A DNA stretch of 64,000 nt from assembly GCA_963971405.1 (NCBI GenBank), contig OZ020491.1, forward strand, positions 19,462,855-19,526,854, in the 5' to 3' direction. This document shows, piece after piece, positions 59,601 through 64,000 of the stretch. A program made the position numbers and the translations under genes. The DNA is from Psococerastis gibbosa (Eukaryota > Arthropoda > Insecta > Psocodea > Psocidae). The stretch's first letter is position 1. The number at the start of each line of letters is the position of its first letter. The notes beneath the pieces were generated by a model. That model was not told the DNA's origin and did no database searches. It saw nothing but the letters and a program-made list of their open reading frames with translations.

Positions 59601-61745
59601 TGATAGTTGACTCATATTAAAAAGTTGAAGATACAACAGTGGTAGGTCGAGAACCCACGAGGAACAGAATTATGGGTCGCAATAACATTCTTGTTGAGAG
59701 CCACTGCTGTAAACTATAAGTCGTCCACTACAATGCATCTTCTATCGAATATTGGCGATCATCATGGCAATTTGGACCTTGGATACTGCTACTCTGAAAA
59801 AGTTTTTTAACCAGGATGTTCCGGGAGCCTTCTGTCCTTCTATATGGCACTTTTGCTACAGTTTATGCAGGACTTTGCTTATAAGATATGGGGCAACAAC
59901 AGGAGCCCTGGCGATTTGGGATAACATAATCTTTAAAAGAACCGGTATACGAGCGAACCCGTACATGCTTTCCTTTTTATCCATTAGTACCGTTTATGTG
60001 AACCCTCAGTGAACAGTATTGTTAAAAAATTTGATAGCGCTATCCTAACATGGTGATGTACGGCTATACTGCAACTCATATTCACCATCAACATGTAGAC
60101 ATATAGAGTACATATTATACAGGGCATGAAATTATCATCAGTTAGACCCAATTGTATTCAATCGGCACGATTAATTTCTTCTTTATGACTAATTATAGCC
60201 CCAGGGAATGCCCCAATGTCAACATCATAATCGCCAGTCGTCCTCATCATTTGGAGTAGGGTAAGGGCGTTATGAAGCCTACATAAGTCTCAATTTAGAC
60301 CGGTGTGTAGGCAGGTAATTGTGGTGTAAACACTCAATCAGTTTGTCGGCCTGCATTTTTTTGAGAGCACTAGCCTTGTGCCCCGTCAATCGACAGCAGA
60401 TCGTCCATTGTAATGTTTGTAGCTGGAAGTTTTCACGTTATTGACTGTAGTTTTTCCGGCCATTGGAACTCAAACTTGAAATTACATTGTTTACGTGAGT
60501 TGGATATTTTACAATAATCCTATATTTGATCGACTTCGGTAGCAGTGCCGGGAGGGTCCAGGAGGCCATTGCCCCAGGGCCCCCACAAAAAAGGAGCCAC
60601 CACAGGAAGCCGCAAAAAAAAAAAAAAAAAAAAAATTAGAATAGATTAAAAAACAAAAACTTGTCGAAGTATGGCGGGAAATTGGAGCGTGCCGTGGCAT
60701 TAATGACTAATGGCCTTATACTCTATTCCATTTTGCATCCTGTATCTCTATTTGATAATTGATATAGCAGAATATTCAGAATATTCGTCTATGAGTATAT
60801 AAGACTTTTCACCCCCAGAAAGGGCCCCCACACAATTCCAAGGCGGCAAGGTGGTAGCGTGCTTGTACTTGTACGAGTCACTACACACGTTGCGGTTGGA
60901 GAAGTGTCGCAACTCGAAACAATGTACTTATTACGTTACTTAGTGAGGCGATTGATGAGGTTCATCGGATACATTCATTAAATTATCTGTTCGCAATTAA
61001 CCTTAAAAAAAAATGTCTAAATAAATAGCAACTAGGCTATATATATATTTATGGTAGCCTAGGCTAGTGGTTGCTGCCCCCCCCCCCCAAAAAAAATTAA
61101 CAAATCTATTGTTAGTTAATTTATTACGCTCTGATTTAATCGATCTTACGTATAGCCTATTTTTTGCCTATTTTGACCCATAACTCACCCCCCCCCCCAA
61201 AAAAAAAAAAAAACAACAATTGGCGGGGCCGTCCCGGGATTAACCATGGATCTTCGAAGATATCCTAGCATTAATGATATAATTACTTAGCCTGCTTTAC
61301 TGTACGGTACATAAAAAAAGTGTATTACTTACTTTCCTCCGACGCATGGATCGCCAATAAAATATTCATACCGATGTTCCAGCGGATAATTTTCAGATCC
61401 ATCATTAGGACAATCCGCGAATTTTGGAAAAAAATTATCAAAATTACCGGGAACGCAACCGGTTTCACTCACAATTTCACTCACATTACAACATTTCGGG
61501 ACACATGGCAACGAATGATTAACAGGACAACCATAACTTATTTCCCCGGGAAATTTTACAAAATCTTCACTTTTTTCGGCCGGTATATATTCCTGACTTG
61601 TCCAATCAACATCAGTAGTTTTTAAGTCAGTTTCAGCCTGAAGTACCGGTACTTTTTGACTGAAGGAATCCAGTTGTTGGGAACATACTAGGCCACAGCA
61701 CAACCACATGAATAAGTACACGCACCATTTTCGTCTCGACGCCAT
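53453..61745 (-). CDS. mthl: Methuselah-like GPCR, complete, 7 exons
   Basis: Secretin-family-type receptor related to Drosophila Methuselah, with a cysteine-rich ectodomain and seven membrane helices. Exons are 61333-61745, 58948-59144, 58060-58245, 56408-56677, 55550-55706, 54161-54284 and 53453-53629. Phases match and the sum is 1524 nt (507 residues plus stop). Residues 1-22 form a signal peptide. The ectodomain (about 24-200) has the SLPCVPKCC motif typical of the Methuselah N-terminal domain and four sequons. TM1-TM7 lie at about 204-223, 231-254, 263-288, 309-333, 361-384, 411-432 and 434-460, with a CWF motif in the second extracellular loop. The tail is short and acidic (ending EEAECEEE). 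The ligand is unknown. Subtype cannot be assigned. All introns hold transposon remnants, yet the frame is intact. Confidence 0.94.
53835..53975 (-). mobile_element. Second SINE-like family, copy 7
   Basis: GAATGTATCCGAATAACC, GTTGAGTTACGATTGGTCTC, GACTCGCACAAGTACAAG on the + strand. mth-like intron 6. Confidence 0.7.
54161..54284 (-). CDS. mthl: mth-like exon 6: TM6
   Basis: Codes residues 408-449: CFILFLIMGVNWTMEIISWA (TM6, with the conserved F-x-MG-x-x-W-x-x-E-x-x-SW pattern) and the start of TM7. Phase 2 in, phase 0 out. Confidence 0.95.
54585..55524. mobile_element. hAT-type element in mth-like intron 5
   Basis: 940 bp, ends CAGAGGCGGCCTTAGG and TTAAGCCGCCTCTG, flanks CCTATATA / CCTATGTA (54577-54584, 55525-55532). 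It contains a 119-bp tandem repeat. No transposase. Confidence 0.9.
55060..55410. repeat. 119-bp tandem repeat inside hAT element
   Basis: AGAGTAACTTTTACTGCTCT begins at 55182 and 55301, with a diverged third unit upstream near 55045. Confidence 0.85.
55550..55706 (-). CDS. mthl: mth-like exon 5: TM5
   Basis: Codes residues 356-407: YFYGPVGFLVLINVIFFGMS (TM5, with the family Y-GP-x5-L-x-N pattern) and a basic third intracellular loop. Phase 1 in, phase 2 out. A hAT element ends 25 bp past its donor. Confidence 0.94.
56408..56677 (-). CDS. mthl: mth-like exon 4: TM3-TM4
   Basis: Codes residues 266-355: FFFVASFCWLNVFSFYTY (TM3, with the family FCWLNV motif), a basic loop, MYSWYTPGILLIVSMVMD (TM4) and KSCWFN. 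Phases 1/1. A Harbinger-like MITE lies 55 bp upstream of its acceptor. Confidence 0.95.
56732..56872. mobile_element. Harbinger-like fold-back MITE H14
   Basis: 141 bp, ends GGCGTGGTTTCCACATACGT, TAA on both sides (56729-56731, 56873-56875), core GACGTGGTGGCAGAATTTTT. In mth-like intron 3, 55 bp before exon 4. Confidence 0.88.
57599..57879. mobile_element. MITE with ATTGTCATCCGCCATTTTG ends, copy 2
   Basis: GTATTGTCATCCGCCATTTTG-like left end and inverted right end. Same order and centre as the copy at 50010. mth-like intron 3. Confidence 0.75.
57880..57962 (+). mobile_element. SINE 3' end, copy f
   Basis: Only the last 80 bp (GTGTAAGAGAGGGCCTTATG...TTATTTGTTTA). It directly abuts the MITE at 57599-57879. 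Confidence 0.68.
58060..58245 (-). CDS. mthl: mth-like exon 3: TM1-TM2
   Basis: Codes residues 204-265: LLLSLPFLIIVAATYFFIEE (TM1), FRDLQGKCLICHV and MAMAYLFLAIVQLA (TM2). The L-x-x-K-C-L-x-C-H-V stretch is usual in TM2 of this family. Phases 1/1. Confidence 0.94.
58533..58709. mobile_element. Fold-back MITE with CAGCCTGATC ends, copy 2
   Basis: Close relative of the copy at 23397, with ends CAGCCTGATCAAGGCGATTA and AATCGCCATTATCAGGCTG. mth-like intron 2. Confidence 0.78.
58948..59144 (-). CDS. mthl: mth-like exon 2: ectodomain
   Basis: Codes residues 138-203: YLLFSNGSIYYMKQIL, ADYCVDVFNNSIRVFVCFE. This matches the second half of the Methuselah ectodomain, with paired cysteines before TM1. 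Phase 2 in, phase 1 out. Confidence 0.93.
59178..59706. mobile_element. Decayed hAT-like element with LINE tail inside
   Basis: Left end CAGTGGTTCCCATAAGTG...GTCGCGACCC and right end GGGTCGCAATAA...GAGAGCCACTG look like a hAT terminal pair. No convincing 8-bp duplication. A LINE fragment lies at 59400-59600. Confidence 0.6.
59400..59600 (-). mobile_element. LINE reverse transcriptase C-terminal tail
   Basis: Minus-strand frame RPRRRWADQFQEDLLRVGIE, then AADWTATADDRQRWREIVRA and AKSPTGLIAPN. Clear match to the terminal tail of non-LTR ORFs. It lies inside the decayed hAT-like element at 59178-59706. mth-like intron 1. Confidence 0.85.
60840..61010 (+). mobile_element. Second SINE-like family, copy 8
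   Basis: GGCGGCAAGGTGGTAGCGTG, CTTGTACGAGTCACTACACA, GTGTCGCAACTCGAAACA, CATCGGATACATTCATTAAA. One of the fullest copies. mth-like intron 1. Confidence 0.74.
61333..61745 (-). CDS. mthl: mth-like exon 1: signal peptide and ectodomain
   Basis: Codes residues 1-137: basic start, hydrophobic CVYLFMWLCCGLVCS signal, then ectodomain with GCPVNHSLPCVPKCC and further cysteines. ATG at 61745-61743. Donor AA|GTAAGT, phase 2. A likely 5'UTR acceptor (TTTTAGCAG) lies near 61816. Confidence 0.94.
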
Positions 61746-62705
61746 TTTTTTGTACCTTTATTGCAATGGGTTCGTTCGCAGGCGTTAACTGACGACTGTA
61801 TTTGGAGCACACCCTGCTAAAAGATAAAATATTATCAGTGTTATCATAAGTAGATAGTGATGAGATTAAAGATTCTACTTATTTCGTTATGCGTCGTACT
61901 ATATCCGCGTGTGACATTTGTGCAGACATTAAGCTAATATAGGCTCTGCGAGTTATATGCAAGGTCGACCGTGATTAGACCGGCCATGGAGGGGGGGGGG
62001 GAGGGAGTACTTGGTTGTTTTTTGTATTCCCCCTATTTTCCCCTTTACACTAGCCGTTAATTGACAGACATAAGGGGGCCGAACAAAGTGGAAAGGTATA
62101 TATAATAATCGTCTTCAGATTGGGTATCACTATACCTTTATGTATTTTTATAAATAGAATTTAGAATAAGATTACTTAAATTAAGCTAATTGTTCTTTTT
62201 TGTTTTGTTGAATATGTAAGTTACTGTATTTTGGAAATTGCATTGTTTTTTTGACATGGGTTAGACAGAAAAAAATTTTCTAGTCCTAAGTCACGCCCCG
62301 CATAGGCCTATATAAGACGTTTATTATTAATATTACTATATTATTATAGAATATTTCCAAATCCCAGGCTAACCAGCATTTGGTAAAATATCGCGTTTTG
62401 TCACTGTGTCACACGTCGCGTCGCGTATTATAGTACATAGTAAGTATAGTATCGTCGGCCATCTTTGAACATTTACAAAGAAACCCCATCTCTACCAGTC
62501 ACCGAGCTTATCACGAAAAAATAATGGGACTCGTGTTTGCTATTATGAAATTCCATGAAGTCTAGATGAGTTATGATTAATATTGCACGGATGAGTTCTC
62601 ACCATGAACATACCCTGATGTCATTTGTGCAATTTCACGCTAGACGTAGTCTAGCTGCCATAGGTGCGGAATGAGTTCGCTACTTTTATTTAGGTTGAGT
62701 TCGAA

Positions 62706-62860
62706 TAAATACTGTTAACGCGTCCATTAGGTATTTGTCAGTTAAGATAGTCGTGGTGTTGTTGCCATGTAACGGAGTTCACGCTGCAGCATACATGTCT
62801 AATAAATACTGTTACCTAATGTGCCCCTTAGCTATTTGTCAGTTAATACAGTTCGCGTCG
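62706..62860. repeat. Diverged tandem repeat upstream of mth-like gene
   Basis: TAAATACTGTTA ... TATTTGTCAGTTAA occurs twice, about 96 bp apart. Confidence 0.55.
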
Positions 62861-63649
62861 TTTCGGGGGGGGGGGGGGGGGCATTGCCCCCACAAGAAAC
62901 CCAAAACCAGGGTTTTAACGAAAATAATAGGCCTGCCTATCCTGATCGTAAAAAAATTATGTAACAAAAAAATAATTATTACCGGTATTGAAAACAAACG
63001 TTGAATGTCAAAGTGGCTATGTTTTTAAAATGGTAGATAAATTTGACTCTTTTGTTAATAAATTACGGGAATAAAATGTTTTAAATTATTTAAAATATGG
63101 GTAAGTACAATGCATACAGTAAATAAAGCTAAGTAAGGCGCGTTTATAAACATCCACGAAATATTGCCTATTAATAATTTTTGGGCCAAAGACAATGTAT
63201 TTTAAAATCACTAAAAAATCCGCTATATTATTTCATTAATGTTGGCATACAGTAGGCAGGCTATAAAGGTATTGTGGAGTGCTTATAAACATGCCTTAAA
63301 TAATTATAAAGCACAGGATACATACCGATTTATAAATTTCACACAGTTGAAAATATTTCGTCGAATTTTCGTCTATTCTTCAGGTGTTGTTCGAAGCTGC
63401 ACTGAACACAGATCAGTAGCAGGCGAGCTTTAAATGTAAACAAAACAGCTGAATGACTGAACCCACCTACGTCGCATTTACATGTGATGAATGGAAGCGT
63501 TGAGTTTGTTCTATTTAGGGGTCTGCTCGAATAAATTCCAATAAACCGTCAAGTACTGCTGAATTCTAGGAGATAAGTAATTGCCTCAGTATCTGATTGT
63601 AGGGGGCTTCAAAATGCCACCCTCGCCCAAGATTGGCATTGCTTGTGTG

Positions 63650-63834
63650 CAAGGCCGTGCCCAGGTTTTGATTTCGGTGGGCGGGGGGAGTTTCCAAAAA
63701 AAAAATTTACGTACCGTAATTAATTAATTAATTAATGGATAAATTCTTCAAACCATACAGGTTTACATACAAAAATATATTTCGGGGGGGGGGGGGGGGG
63801 GGGTCCGGACCCCATGGCCCACCCACTGGCCCTG
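63650..63834. mobile_element. hAT-type MITE
   Basis: 185 bp, ends CAAGGCCGTGCCCAGG and CCACTGGCCCTG, with perfect 8-bp duplication CTTGTGTG (63642-63649, 63835-63842). The centre is A-rich with a poly-G run and TTAA repeats. Confidence 0.87.
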
Positions 63835-64000
63835 CTTGTGTGCTTTAAACCATGATCTATAAGTTTTGCTCATTCTATACTGCACATATTGGACATTAGT
63901 CAGATTACACACTAAAATACATATTTAATATAATATTAAATATTTAGAATGTTTATGTTGACGTATGCTATTGTATTTGAACCTGAATTCAGGTATATAC

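Larger units (their letters stand above)
61817..64000. other. Upstream region of mth-like gene
   Basis: No coding sequence recognised. It holds G/C homopolymer runs, a diverged tandem repeat (62706-62860) and a hAT MITE (63650-63834). Any promoter and first UTR exon of the receptor gene should be here. Confidence 0.5.

Noticed and set aside
1..64000. CRISPR array, operon or phage-like system
   Set aside because: The window is spliced animal DNA. Tandem repeats here have no unique spacers of regular length, and no bacterial-type gene cluster is present.

Overview
The window is nuclear DNA from an animal, most likely an arthropod. It is AT-rich, with multi-exon genes, GT-AG introns and a heavy load of transposon remnants. 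Three protein-coding genes can be rebuilt exon by exon, and in each case the exon phases match and the summed coding length is a multiple of three. The protein-level evidence (an RdgB-type phosphatidylinositol transfer protein ending in four arginines, and a Methuselah-type receptor) favours an arthropod; the species cannot be named from this sequence.

Layout. (1) 1-5959: intergenic, packed with fold-back DNA elements and SINEs. (2) 35971 down to 5960, minus strand: a complete 17-exon rdgB/PITPNM gene, about 1185 residues: PITP domain, FFAT-like motif, DDHD domain, LNS2 domain. Its introns are full of MITEs, hAT elements, SINEs and LINE fragments. (3) 36036-46975: about 11 kb of intergenic DNA with Harbinger-like MITEs, one clear hAT element and decayed LINE pieces. 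(4) 46976-51705, plus strand: a complete 5-exon tetraspanin, 233 residues, all introns phase 0. (5) 61745 down to 53453, minus strand: a complete 7-exon Methuselah-like secretin-family GPCR, 507 residues, convergent with the tetraspanin. (6) 61746-64000: upstream DNA of the receptor gene with a hAT MITE and low-complexity runs.

No operon-like or defence-system structure is visible. The genes fit a general membrane and signalling setting (lipid transfer at ER-plasma membrane contacts, a tetraspan membrane scaffold, a peptide-type GPCR), but nothing shows that they work together.

The most unusual content is the mobile DNA. At least 14 palindromic, Harbinger-like fold-back MITEs carry 3-bp TWA-type target duplications and a common cap. 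Most share a core (GTGGTAGCAGACATT) while their middle arms differ, and some are nested. Three copies keep the start of a MADF-like reading frame. Several elements sit only 4 to 36 bp from 5' splice sites, and in two cases the target-site duplication is itself part of the donor. Two rdgB exons have partial tandem copies next to them.
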